DNA of 64,000 nt, from positions 1-64,000 of the forward strand of contig JAZRXL010000049.1 in NCBI GenBank assembly GCA_045600225.1. Direction: 5' to 3'. Positions 33,422-42,542 of this stretch are shown here, one piece after another. The DNA is from UBA1181 sp045600225. GTDB taxonomy: Bacteria; Bacteroidota; Bacteroidia; Bacteroidales; Paludibacteraceae. The position numbers and the translations under genes were made by a program. The notes under the pieces were generated by a model that was not told the origin of the DNA, made no database searches, and saw only the letters and a list, made by a program, of their open reading frames with translations. Within the stretch, counting starts at the first letter, position 1; every line of letters starts with the position of its first letter.

Positions 33422-34750
33422 ATGAAGAGTGTATTAAAAAATGGAGGATGTTTGTTGGCGATGTTAATGACAGTTGGTACGCCAATTTTCGCACAAACGG
33501 GGGACTCTCTTAATGTGACTACAACAGACTCGAATGTGTTGTCGTTCACATTGGATGAGGCTAAGAAGTATGCGTTGGAACATAACCGTACGATACAAAA
33601 TGCGTCGTATGATGTTAAGAAAGCAGAAGCTTCTCGCTGGAAAGCAATTTCAAGTATGTTGTTGCAAGTAAGTGGATCGGTAGATTATTACAACATGTTA
33701 GGTCATGAGATGGAACTTATGGGAAGTAAAATCGCGATGCCTCCTTATTTTAACTTCGGTTTGAATGCTTCTATGACAGTAAGCGGTTCTCAAATCGTTG
33801 GAGCCAGAGTGGCAAAGGTCGCAAAGGAGTTGTCTGAAGTGGCAGTGGAAAAGACTGATCAAGCCATTACTTCCAGCATTGAAAACTCTTACATTAATAT
33901 TTTAGCTCTTGAAACAACAGTTAAGTTGTTGGAACAAAACTTGGAGAACATGAACAAGTTGCATAAGATGACAAAAAATGCTGTAGAGGCAGGCGCCGCT
34001 GAGCAAAATGATGCAGACCAGATTGCCATCCAAGTTGCTTCGATGAGTAGTGCCGTAAACAGTACAAAAAGAGGAATTGAGGTTTTGTACAATACGATTC
34101 GTTTCCTTACAGGTGTTTCTGCAGATAAAGAAATTGTTCTTACCCAAAAATTGGAGGATGTGGTTAATCCAGCTTCTATCCTTGCTCTTCTAGAAACAGA
34201 TCTTAACCTAGCAGATAACTATGATTATCAATTACAAGTAAAAAGTACCGAATTATCTAAAAAGCAGTTGAACCTTAGCAAAATGGCATATGTCCCTTCT
34301 TTAACAGCCTTCTACTCTTTGGCTAAAAAGAAGTATTGTTCAGATGAACCAACAATGGATATGACTCCTCCTAATACAGTAGGATTGACTTTGAATGTGC
34401 CAATCTGGTCTACTGGTTCTCGTTGGGCTGATGTTCGTAGTGCCAAGATGGATTATGCAAAGGCTCAGAATGATTTGGAGGATAAGGAGTTGAATCTTGG
34501 TATTCAAGAGAAGCAATTGCGTTTCAATTTGGCTTCTGCTTATGAAAACTATCAGATTCAGTCAAACAATATTGACGTGATGCAACGCGTTTTCAATAGT
34601 AACACAGAGAAGTTTAAATATGGAACTATCTCAAGTATGCAGTTGACCACATCAAGTAGTGAGTTGGTTGGTGCACAAAACACCTATATCACTGCGTTGT
34701 TGGATATGGTTTCTGCACATGTTGAGTTGAAAAATCTATTAAACAAATAA
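33422..34750 (+). CDS. TolC-family outer-membrane efflux protein
   Basis: A 442-residue outer-membrane channel with a signal peptide (MKSVLKNGGCLLAMLMTVG, ending IFAQT) and two copies of the TolC alpha-hairpin domain: FTLDEAKKYALEHNRTIQNA opens the first, and the second covers about 250-440. It forms the exit duct of the RND pump encoded two genes downstream. An upstream ATG at 33,395 overlaps the TetR gene and would spoil the signal peptide. Confidence 0.92.
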   Translation: MKSVLKNGGCLLAMLMTVGTPIFAQTGDSLNVTTTDSNVLSFTLDEAKKYALEHNRTIQNASYDVKKAEASRWKAISSMLLQVSGSVDYYNMLGHEMELMGSKIAMPPYFNFGLNASMTVSGSQIVGARVAKVAKELSEVAVEKTDQAITSSIENSYINILALETTVKLLEQNLENMNKLHKMTKNAVEAGAAEQNDADQIAIQVASMSSAVNSTKRGIEVLYNTIRFLTGVSADKEIVLTQKLEDVVNPASILALLETDLNLADNYDYQLQVKSTELSKKQLNLSKMAYVPSLTAFYSLAKKKYCSDEPTMDMTPPNTVGLTLNVPIWSTGSRWADVRSAKMDYAKAQNDLEDKELNLGIQEKQLRFNLASAYENYQIQSNNIDVMQRVFNSNTEKFKYGTISSMQLTTSSSELVGAQNTYITALLDMVSAHVELKNLLNK

Positions 34751-34778
34751 TTTCGATAATAATTAAAAGATACATACA

Positions 34779-35909
34779 ATGAAGAAAGTAGTAAGATTGG
34801 GCTGGGCTGCGATGATGGCACTTGCTTTGGCCAATGTAACGACAAGTTGCGGTGGCAATGAAAAGAAAAAAGAGGCTGCTGAAACTACAGTTGAAGTAAG
34901 AAAAGAGAAAGTTCGCACTGAACCTGTTTTGAAGCAGGAGATTGAGCGCGAAGTTGAGTGTACTGCTGTTTTGGAAGGATATGAGACAATGAATGTTTCT
35001 CCTTCGTTGACAGGTATTATTGAGAAACGATACAAAGATGTGGGTGATCGTGTTTCTACAGGTGAATTATTGGTTCGTATGGATCAAACACAATTACGTC
35101 AAGCTCAACTTCAAGTCGCAAACTTGGAGACTGAAATGAAGCGTATGGATGCTTTGATGGCAGGTGGTAATGTGACACAACAATTGTATGACCAAACAAA
35201 ATTGGGTTATGAGCAAGCTAAGGAGCAATTAAGTTTCTTGCAAAACAATACTTACTTTAAGGCGACCTTCCCTGGTGTGGTTTCTGCACGAAACTACGAG
35301 AATGGTGAGTTGTTCAATGGAGCAAGACCTATCTTGACTGTTGTTCAATTGAATATGTTGAAAGTGATTATCAACGTGCCAGAGGCTTATTTCCCAACTA
35401 TCAAGGCAGGTAAGAAGTTAGACATCATTTCTGATATCTATCCTGATGTCAAGTTCCCTGCTACAATTGAGACAATTTATCCTACTATCGACCCAGGTAC
35501 TCATACATTCCAATGTAAGGTTAGAATCCCTAACGGAAATATGAAACTTCGTCCTGGTATGTATGTTCATACAACTCTTGGTGTAGGTAAAGAGAAAGTG
35601 GTTGTTGTTCCTTATCAATCAGTTTTGAAGTTGACAGGTTCTAACGAGCGTTACTTGTTCTTAAATGAGGGTGGTATCGCAAAGCGTGTGACTGTAGAGA
35701 TCGGACAACGCTTTAACAAATATGTAGAGGTGAAGGCTGAAGATGTATTTGAAGGAAAAGAAGTAGTTGTTCAAGGTCAAGCTCGTTTGATCGACGGTGT
35801 TGAGTTGGAAGTGATGAACTTTGGTTCTGAAACTGAGACTGCTCAACCTGTTGCAACTCCCGATGCAGCTTCTGCTGTTGCAGACACAGCAAAGTCTTTG
35901 AAGAAATAA
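34779..35909 (+). CDS. RND efflux membrane-fusion (periplasmic adaptor) lipoprotein
   Basis: A 376-residue adaptor with a lipobox (VTTSCGG, Cys24), a split barrel-sandwich domain (YETMNVSPSLTGIIEKRYKDVGDRV, core GIIEKRYKDVGDRV), a short coiled-coil hairpin (about 105-150), a beta-barrel with PGMYVHTTLG and a membrane-proximal domain. It links the RND pump to TolC. The C-terminal tail (AQPVATPDAASAVADTAKSL) is alanine-rich and likely disordered. It is 28 bases after tolC and 28 before the pump gene. Confidence 0.93.
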   Translation: MKKVVRLGWAAMMALALANVTTSCGGNEKKKEAAETTVEVRKEKVRTEPVLKQEIEREVECTAVLEGYETMNVSPSLTGIIEKRYKDVGDRVSTGELLVRMDQTQLRQAQLQVANLETEMKRMDALMAGGNVTQQLYDQTKLGYEQAKEQLSFLQNNTYFKATFPGVVSARNYENGELFNGARPILTVVQLNMLKVIINVPEAYFPTIKAGKKLDIISDIYPDVKFPATIETIYPTIDPGTHTFQCKVRIPNGNMKLRPGMYVHTTLGVGKEKVVVVPYQSVLKLTGSNERYLFLNEGGIAKRVTVEIGQRFNKYVEVKAEDVFEGKEVVVQGQARLIDGVELEVMNFGSETETAQPVATPDAASAVADTAKSLKK

Positions 35910-35937
35910 TAAGGTCGAATGATAAAATGAGATTGAA

Positions 35938-38900
35938 ATGAGTATTTACAAAACCGCGATTAACAAGCCAGTCACGTCCATTCTGATTTTCGTGGCTGTG
36001 ATGTTGATGGGTATCTTTGCTTATATCAAGTTGCCTATCGACCAATATCCAGAGATCGATCCTCCATACGTCGCTGTAATGTGTGCCTATCCGGGTGCCA
36101 ATGCCAGTGAGGTTGAGACGAATATTACCAAGTATTTGGAAAACTCTTTGAACTCCGTGGATGGTTTGGATGAGTTGACATCAACATCTAAGGATAATCT
36201 TTCCTTGGTAGCCCTTGAGTTTGAGTGGGGAGGAAACCTTGATGAGGTGATGAACGATATACGATCCTATGTCGATATGGCAAAGGATAACCTCCCAAGT
36301 GGTGCAACCAACCCATACATCATCAAGTTCAACAGTTCTTCAATGCCAATCATTCAGTTTGCCGTTCAGGCAAAGGAGAGTTATCCTGGTTTGGAGAAAA
36401 TTATGAATGATGAGGTGATTCCTCAGTTGAGCCGTGTGGATGGTGTGGGTAACGTATCAATGGCTGGAGAACCAGACCGTTATGTATACGTTGATATCGA
36501 CCAAAAACAATTGGATGCTTATAGCATCTCTTTGGAGATGGTTGGTAATGCAGTGGCAAACAATAACCTTAACTTGTCTTCTGGTAATGTGAAGATGAAG
36601 AAGGAACAATATGCTTTGCAGGTGCGTAGTGAGTATGTGGAGAGCTCTGAAATCGAAAACATAGTTGTTACTACCACTCCAGATGGAAAGCAGATTTATG
36701 TTCGTGATATTGCTACTGTTCGTGATACCATTAAGGATGTTTCTTTGGATGAGAAGATGAATGGTGAAGAGGCCGTTCGTTTGATTATCTCTAAGCAAAC
36801 AGGTGGTAACACAGTACAGATCTGTAAGGATATTCACAAGGAGTTGAATAAGATCCAAAAGACTCTTCCTGCCGATGTGGTATTCCGTGAAATCTACGAC
36901 TCTTCTACAGAGATTACCAACGCGATCAACTCATTGGAGGAATCTGTACTTTATGCCGTAGGATTTGTGGTATTGGTAGTATTGTTCTTCTTGGGTAAGT
37001 GGCGCGCAAGTTTGATCGTAGGTCTTACGATTCCTATCTCTTTGTTGGTAGCCTTCCTTTACTTGTTGTTCGTAGATAGTTCGTTGAACATTATCTCTCT
37101 TTGTTCTCTTTCTATTGCAGTAGGTATGGTGGTGGATGATGCGATTGTGGTACTCGAAAATATTACGACACACATCGAGCGCGGATCCAGTCCTCGTGAA
37201 GCTGCTATTTATGCAACAAATGAGGTGTGGGTATCCGTTATTGCAACTACTTTGGTAATCGTTGCGGTATTCGTTCCGTTGACTATGTTGACAGGTATCG
37301 CAGGTATTATGTTTAAGGAGTTGGGTTGGATCGTGACAATCGTATGTTGTACTTCAACCCTTGTGGCTATTACCCTTGTACCAATGCTTTGCTCTAAATT
37401 GTTAAAAGCAAAGGATGTTCATTTGGATGCGAACGGAAAGTTGGTTAAGGAGGAGAAAGACACAAGAAAATTATCGTACCAAAATACGGTAGTGCGTGCC
37501 TTGGATAAGTTGGATGCATTTTATGCAAACATCCTTCGTTGGTGTTTGACACACAAGAAATTGACTGTTCTAGGTATTGTTGTTTTCTTTGCTGTCTCTT
37601 TGATTCCTGCTTTGACAGGACATATCGGTACCGACTTTATGGCGGTCCCAGATAATGGTCGTTTGACTATCGATATTGAGTTGTTGCAAGGTACTCGTGT
37701 CGAGGAAACTGCAAAGTTTGCCCGTCAGTTGGAGAAGAGATTTATAGAGTTGGTTCCAGAGACAAAGAATATCTCAACCACTTGTGGTTCCAATGATGCA
37801 GCAGGTATCTCCGCATTGTTCTCTTCAACAAGAAACAATACTATTCAGATGCGTTTCAACGCGGATAAGAAGAATACTCGTGAGCGTTCTATCAACGAAA
37901 TCGCTGAGGTACTTCGTCAAGAGATTGCTAGATTCCCTGAGGTTTCTGACTATAAGGTTGCCATCTCCAGTGGTGGAGGTATGGGAGGACAAAGTACAGT
38001 GGATGTCGAGGTGTATGGTTATGATTTCGACTTGACCAGTTCTTATGCTGCTGCAGTTAAACGTTTGTTGGAAGAAAAAGTTCCTACTGCTCGTAACATC
38101 GATATTAGCCGTGACGATGACCGTCCTGAGTTGAAGGTCGTTGTAGACAAGGAGAAGGCTTCTCGCCACGGATTGTCTTCGGCTGTTGTTGCCTCTTATG
38201 TTCGTAACCGTGTAAATGGTATGGCTTGCGGATTCTTGAAAGAGGATGGTGACGAATATGACATCTTGGTTCGTTTGAAAGAGGAGAACCGTAACTCTAT
38301 CGATGCAATCGAAGACTTGACAATTCCTTCATCTACGGGATTGGTTAAGTTGAGTGAGATAGCAAAAGTGGAAGAGTATTGGGGACCACCAGAAATCGAG
38401 CGTAAGAGTCGTCAGCGTTATTTGAAGATTGAGGTCACTCCTTATGAAACCTCTTTAGGAGAGTTGGCTGCTGCAATCGAGAACGTATTGCCAGAGATTG
38501 AGAAACCACAAGGAATCACAGTATTGTTGGGTGGTGCTTATGAAGATCAGCAAGAGTCGTTCCAAGATATGGGATTGTTACTTTTGATTATTGTAATCTT
38601 GGTGTATGTGGTGATGGCTTCTCAGTTCGAGTCATACGCAAAACCATTCATTATCATGATGGCGGTTCCATTCGCATTCTCGGGTGTGATTTGGGCGTTA
38701 TTCTTCACAAACACTTCATTGGATATGATTGGCGCATTAGGATGTATCATGTTGGTCGGTATTGTGGTGAAGAATGGTATCGTGTTGGTGGACTACATCA
38801 ATTTGTTGCGCGACCGTGGATATGAGTTGAATGAGGCGATTGCCTTGTCTGGTCAGTCTCGTCTTCGTCCAGTATTGATGACTGCTATGACTACCATCTT

Positions 38901-39126
38901 GGGTATGTTGCCAATGGCATTGTCTACATCCGATGGATCTGAGATGTGGGTGCCAATGGGTATCGTTGTGATTGGAGGTTTGTTAGTGTCGACGGTTGTA
39001 ACATTGGTTGTCGTTCCTGTCTTGTATGGTATCATGTCTAAACATGGAGAAAGAGACAAGGAGGCAGAGACTCGTGCACAATATATCTTTATGGATATCA
39101 AGACCGATGATGAAATCAAAAAATAA
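35938..39126 (+). CDS. RND-family efflux pump, inner-membrane subunit
   Basis: A 1,062-residue HAE1-type multidrug exporter driven by protons. The proton-relay aspartates are in TM4 (GMVVDDAIVVLENI), the partner lysine in TM10 (GIVVKNGIVLVDY), and the N-terminus reads INKPVTSILIFVAVMLMG. Two large periplasmic loops with porter folds are present. It closes the core of the TetR-TolC-adaptor-pump operon. The substrate range cannot be predicted. Confidence 0.96.
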   Translation: MSIYKTAINKPVTSILIFVAVMLMGIFAYIKLPIDQYPEIDPPYVAVMCAYPGANASEVETNITKYLENSLNSVDGLDELTSTSKDNLSLVALEFEWGGNLDEVMNDIRSYVDMAKDNLPSGATNPYIIKFNSSSMPIIQFAVQAKESYPGLEKIMNDEVIPQLSRVDGVGNVSMAGEPDRYVYVDIDQKQLDAYSISLEMVGNAVANNNLNLSSGNVKMKKEQYALQVRSEYVESSEIENIVVTTTPDGKQIYVRDIATVRDTIKDVSLDEKMNGEEAVRLIISKQTGGNTVQICKDIHKELNKIQKTLPADVVFREIYDSSTEITNAINSLEESVLYAVGFVVLVVLFFLGKWRASLIVGLTIPISLLVAFLYLLFVDSSLNIISLCSLSIAVGMVVDDAIVVLENITTHIERGSSPREAAIYATNEVWVSVIATTLVIVAVFVPLTMLTGIAGIMFKELGWIVTIVCCTSTLVAITLVPMLCSKLLKAKDVHLDANGKLVKEEKDTRKLSYQNTVVRALDKLDAFYANILRWCLTHKKLTVLGIVVFFAVSLIPALTGHIGTDFMAVPDNGRLTIDIELLQGTRVEETAKFARQLEKRFIELVPETKNISTTCGSNDAAGISALFSSTRNNTIQMRFNADKKNTRERSINEIAEVLRQEIARFPEVSDYKVAISSGGGMGGQSTVDVEVYGYDFDLTSSYAAAVKRLLEEKVPTARNIDISRDDDRPELKVVVDKEKASRHGLSSAVVASYVRNRVNGMACGFLKEDGDEYDILVRLKEENRNSIDAIEDLTIPSSTGLVKLSEIAKVEEYWGPPEIERKSRQRYLKIEVTPYETSLGELAAAIENVLPEIEKPQGITVLLGGAYEDQQESFQDMGLLLLIIVILVYVVMASQFESYAKPFIIMMAVPFAFSGVIWALFFTNTSLDMIGALGCIMLVGIVVKNGIVLVDYINLLRDRGYELNEAIALSGQSRLRPVLMTAMTTILGMLPMALSTSDGSEMWVPMGIVVIGGLLVSTVVTLVVVPVLYGIMSKHGERDKEAETRAQYIFMDIKTDDEIKK

Positions 39127-39137
39127 GGAGGAAAGAT

Positions 39138-39431
39138 ATGAAATCAGTTATGATAGTATTTAATCAAGCCAACACAGAGCGTGTTGAGTATATGCTTGAT
39201 AAATTGGAAATACGAGGCTTTACCTTTTTCGAACAAGTACAGGGTCGTGGATCCGTTAAGGGAGAACCCCGTCGTGGAACACATACTTGGCCTGAAATGA
39301 ATTCTGTCGTGATAACAGTTGTTGAAGATTCAAAGGTAGACGAATTGTTGCAGACCATTCATAAGCTTGATCTTCGTAACGAAGAGGTCGGAGTTAGGGC
39401 TTTCGTATGGAATATCGAGAGAACAGTGTAA
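39138..39431 (+). CDS. Small PII-like protein at the end of the RND operon
   Basis: A 97-residue protein with the PII/CutA-like ferredoxin fold pattern: MKSVMIVFNQANTERVEYML (beta-alpha), a glycine-rich loop QGRGSVKGEPRRGTHTWPE in the position of the PII T-loop, then MNSVVITVVEDSKVDELLQTI and a closing strand. True GlnB/GlnK have a conserved uridylylated Tyr in the loop, not seen here. It begins 12 bases after the pump gene, so a role in sensing a ligand for the pump is an inference. Tandem terminators follow. Confidence 0.75.
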   Translation: MKSVMIVFNQANTERVEYMLDKLEIRGFTFFEQVQGRGSVKGEPRRGTHTWPEMNSVVITVVEDSKVDELLQTIHKLDLRNEEVGVRAFVWNIERTV

Positions 39432-39450
39432 AAAGTTGATAATATGTCAA

Positions 39451-39518
39451 TGGCTTAGAGCCACTACTTTTTTCGTGAGGAGGAAGATTTACAGCAAAAT
39501 CTTTCTCCTCTTTGTTTT
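39451..39518 (+). terminator. Tandem intrinsic terminators after the RND operon
   Basis: First hairpin TGGCT-TAG-AGCCA (39,451-39,463) with six T at 39,468-39,473. Second: 14-bp stem with one G-T pair (39,477-39,490 with 39,497-39,510) followed by TTTGTTTT. Confidence 0.85.
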
Positions 39519-39598
39519 ATATTTTGTAAATTTGGCGCGGAATTTGTTCTTAATTAATTGATTGTGATAATTAGACATTAACTTAATATATTTAATAC

Positions 39599-41533
39599 AT
39601 GAAGAAAATTTTAACTTTGGTATCTCTTATGCTTGCTTATCTTCAAGGATTTGCAGCATTTGATTATTCGAATCCTGCCAACAATAATTATGTTGGTGAG
39701 TGGGGTCGTTTAAAGTTGGTAGGAAACCAATTGTGTTCTGAAAAGGGTGAACCTATTCAGTTGCGTGGTTGGAGTACTTATGGTTATAGCGATGATTATG
39801 GATGGGCATTTGATGATGTGGATGATTTCAAAAAAATGAAAAGTTACGGCGCAAATTTTGCTCGTATCGCACAGTATATCACTGAAACTAACTGGACCAA
39901 AGGTGTTCAGATTGATTGGGTGAAGAATTGTATTGATTATACAAATGAGGCAAATATGTATTGTTTGGTCGACTGGCATATTTTGAAACCAGGTAATCCA
40001 AATAGTGGTGAATATTCTGGGTATGACAATTTCTTCCGTGAAATTACTTCATACGTAAAACAAAAAGGATACAAACACGTGTTGTATGAAATCTGTAACG
40101 AGCCAAACGATGATGTTGAAGGTGCTCCAGCAGCGTTTGATTATGTTTGGGATTGGGTTAAGAATTATGCTGGCAAGGTGCTTCCTATTATTGGCCAAAA
40201 TGATCCTGATGCAATTGTTATTGTTGGTACTCCTCAATGGGATCAAGACGTAACAAGAGCATTCCAAGATCCTCTTGAAATAAAGAACAGTTTCAAGGAT
40301 TTGCAAATCATGTACTCTTTCCACTACTATGCTGGAGATCAGCAAAGATATTTAGGTATCCTTTCAGCTGCTGCTGCTTTCGTCCCTGTATTCATTTCAG
40401 AGTGGGGTCTATCAAGCCACACTGGTAACTCTGGCGCTGATACAAAATCAGGAAGCCACATGTTGACTGTTGCTAACGGAAAGAACTTGGGTGGTCAATT
40501 GATTAGCTGGGCTAACTGGAGTTGGTGTCAGCACTGGGAGACTTCTGCTACTTTCTCAAATTATAATAATAATCAGTTGTCTGCATCTGGTAATTTTATT
40601 ACAGGTGAGTTGAAGAAAGGTGATAACTTCGCTTATTGTGAGTCTACCCCATATAAAGAGCAAGTGTTCAATGGTGTAGAAGATTTCTATTTGGACCTTG
40701 CCGCATACGATAAGGGTGGTCAAGATAATGCTTATTTTGACTATGATGAGGATTGGGCTTGTAAAGGAAATGATATAAACAATTCTCAGCCTTGTAATGC
40801 AGGTGATTCAAAATTAGATGGTTTCCGTCCAAATGATTATTTTGATGTTGGATATACAACTGCTAAAGGTGAAAGTTATGATCCTGCAAAGCATTATATG
40901 TCACTTGGATACATCGGTAATGGTGAGTGGGTAAGATACACTATCGATGTTAAGATCCCTGGCGATTATGAATTTGAGGCATATGCTTGTAACCACATAG
41001 ACTTCAATACATTTGCAATTTCTGTTGATGGAAAGCCAGGTTTGGTAGATGCTAATGGAAATGATACTCGTTTCCAAGCTTTGTATTTGCCTCCATGTAA
41101 AGGTGGTAAAGATCAAGACTACAATACATGGGGATGGGTTACTCCATACAATGAGTATGACGAAAGTATTAAATACCGTATTCACTTCTCAGAAGCAGGA
41201 AAGCACGTTGTCGGTATTGCATTTATGACTTCATTCGGAGGTCTTGGTTCTTTGAAGATCAAAGGTAAGCCAGAAAACGTAACTCACCTTGATTTGATCG
41301 GTAACGATAAGGTTTCTTTGTGGCCAAATCCATCTGAGAATGGTTCATTCAACTTGACAGTTGGTATGGATTCAGAGGTTAAGGTTCGTAATGCTCAAGG
41401 TGCTTGCGTATACACAGACAATGTAAAGGCAAATGAGATGAAGAACTTCTCTTTGAACCTTGCAGCTGGAGTATACTTCGTATCAGTAGAGAATGCAGCT
41501 GGTGTCGATACAAAGAAATTTGTTGTAAAATAA
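39599..41533 (+). CDS. GH5 endoglucanase (cellulase), T9SS-secreted
   Basis: A 644-residue secreted enzyme. Order: signal peptide (1-20, ending GFAAF); GH5 barrel (about 30-340) with acid/base Glu168 in LYEICNEPN and nucleophile Glu268 in VFISEWGLS; a CBM-like beta-sandwich (about 365-550, GNGEWVRYTIDVKIPGDYEF) that resembles CBM6-type folds; and a C-terminal sorting domain (about 570-644, SLWPNPSENGSF and LAAGVYFVSV). Likely role: cleavage of cellulose or mixed-linkage glucan at the surface. It stands alone between terminators, with a TAAATTTG box at 39,527-39,534 but no good -33. It is separate from the other enzymes, so its regulator is unknown. Confidence 0.92.
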   Translation: MKKILTLVSLMLAYLQGFAAFDYSNPANNNYVGEWGRLKLVGNQLCSEKGEPIQLRGWSTYGYSDDYGWAFDDVDDFKKMKSYGANFARIAQYITETNWTKGVQIDWVKNCIDYTNEANMYCLVDWHILKPGNPNSGEYSGYDNFFREITSYVKQKGYKHVLYEICNEPNDDVEGAPAAFDYVWDWVKNYAGKVLPIIGQNDPDAIVIVGTPQWDQDVTRAFQDPLEIKNSFKDLQIMYSFHYYAGDQQRYLGILSAAAAFVPVFISEWGLSSHTGNSGADTKSGSHMLTVANGKNLGGQLISWANWSWCQHWETSATFSNYNNNQLSASGNFITGELKKGDNFAYCESTPYKEQVFNGVEDFYLDLAAYDKGGQDNAYFDYDEDWACKGNDINNSQPCNAGDSKLDGFRPNDYFDVGYTTAKGESYDPAKHYMSLGYIGNGEWVRYTIDVKIPGDYEFEAYACNHIDFNTFAISVDGKPGLVDANGNDTRFQALYLPPCKGGKDQDYNTWGWVTPYNEYDESIKYRIHFSEAGKHVVGIAFMTSFGGLGSLKIKGKPENVTHLDLIGNDKVSLWPNPSENGSFNLTVGMDSEVKVRNAQGACVYTDNVKANEMKNFSLNLAAGVYFVSVENAAGVDTKKFVVK

Positions 41534-41554
41534 GTTGATTTATAAATATCTTCT

Positions 41555-41591
41555 GAGGACTACTCGAATTTCGGGTAGTCCTCTTTTTTTG
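41555..41591 (+). terminator. Intrinsic terminator after the GH5 gene
   Basis: A 12-bp stem (one wobble) starting GAGGACTAC at 41,555 pairs with GTAGTCCTC ending at 41,583, followed by seven T. Confidence 0.92.
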
Positions 41592-41639
41592 TTGTAATTT
41601 GTATAGGTGGTTTCGTGATCATATTTTCTGGAAGTTTTC

Positions 41640-41648
41640 TAACTTTGC
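41640..41648 (+). promoter_or_regulatory. -7 box (TAACTTTGC) for the glycosyltransferase gene
   Basis: TAACTTTGC, 16 bases before the ATG at 41,665. The surrounding 15 bases are identical to those at 915-929 before aroQ. No -33 TTG at proper spacing. Confidence 0.5.
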
Positions 41649-41664
41649 ATAAAATGATAATCCA

Positions 41665-42483
41665 ATGAATACTGATATTTCAATAATTATTGCTGTTTAC
41701 AATAATACGCAATGGTTGCAAATGATTTTCAATATGTTGCAACAACAAACATACAAACGCTTTGAGGTGGTGATTGCCGATGATGGATCCTCGCCAGAGA
41801 GTGTTCAGAAAATCGATCGGATGTCGAAAGAGGTTTCTTTCCCTGTTCAGCATGTTTGGCACGAAGACAATGGATGGCAAAAAGATATCATCCTTAATAA
41901 GGCTGTGGTGGCAAGTAAGTCGGAGTATCTTGTCTTCTTAGATGGTGATTGTATTCCGGATAAAAATTTCGTAAAAGATCACTATGACCTTCGTCAGCAT
42001 GGTTATGTGATCGGAGGCAGAAGAGTGCAACTCACACAAGAAATATCGGATTCCCTAACTCCCGAATTAGTTGCGAATGGCTATCTTCAGCGAAATTTTT
42101 TCACTCTTCTCACAAGTAAAGAACGTCATTCAGAGAATGTTATACGAATTCCTATGCTGATCCGTAAATTAGGTCTCTTTAAACCTAAACGAGGTCTACT
42201 TCTGGGCTGTAATTTTGGAATTTACAAAGAAGATTTGTTGAAGGTCAATGGATTTGATGAGCGTTATTTAGCTCCTGCTACCGGAGAAGATTCTGATTTG
42301 GAGGCTCGCTTGGCTCGTGTGGGTATTCCTGTTCTAAGATACTCATTTATCTGTCGTGTTTACCATAGAAAGCATAAGAGAGTGGAGAGAGATCCAGATC
42401 CTAACACACCTATTTTTGAAGAGAACAATCGACTACAAATAGGTTATACGCCGTATGGTATTGAAAAGTCGGTTAAGTCTTGA
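41665..42483 (+). CDS. Glycosyltransferase family 2 protein
   Basis: A 272-residue GT-A-fold enzyme that moves sugars from nucleotide-sugar donors. Motifs: N-terminal SIIIAVYNN, DDGSS (about 38-42), the metal-binding DGDCIPD (about 92-98) and a C-terminal galactosyltransferase-type segment (GCNFGIYKEDLLKVNGFDE and GEDSDLEARL). No membrane span is seen, so it acts at the inner face of the membrane. The acceptor is unknown; candidates are surface glycans or O-linked protein glycans. It has its own promoter box and no polysaccharide operon around it. Confidence 0.88.
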   Translation: MNTDISIIIAVYNNTQWLQMIFNMLQQQTYKRFEVVIADDGSSPESVQKIDRMSKEVSFPVQHVWHEDNGWQKDIILNKAVVASKSEYLVFLDGDCIPDKNFVKDHYDLRQHGYVIGGRRVQLTQEISDSLTPELVANGYLQRNFFTLLTSKERHSENVIRIPMLIRKLGLFKPKRGLLLGCNFGIYKEDLLKVNGFDERYLAPATGEDSDLEARLARVGIPVLRYSFICRVYHRKHKRVERDPDPNTPIFEENNRLQIGYTPYGIEKSVKS

Positions 42484-42513
42484 AAAATCTTTCTTTTTCT
42501 CATCGCTATTTTA

Positions 42514-42521
42514 TAAATTTG
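42514..42521 (+). promoter_or_regulatory. Candidate -7 box for the amidohydrolase gene
   Basis: TAAATTTG, 21 bases before the ATG at 42,543; a -33 TTG at the correct distance is not seen. Confidence 0.4.
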
Positions 42522-42542
42522 TTGTTAGTAAACTAAACAATA

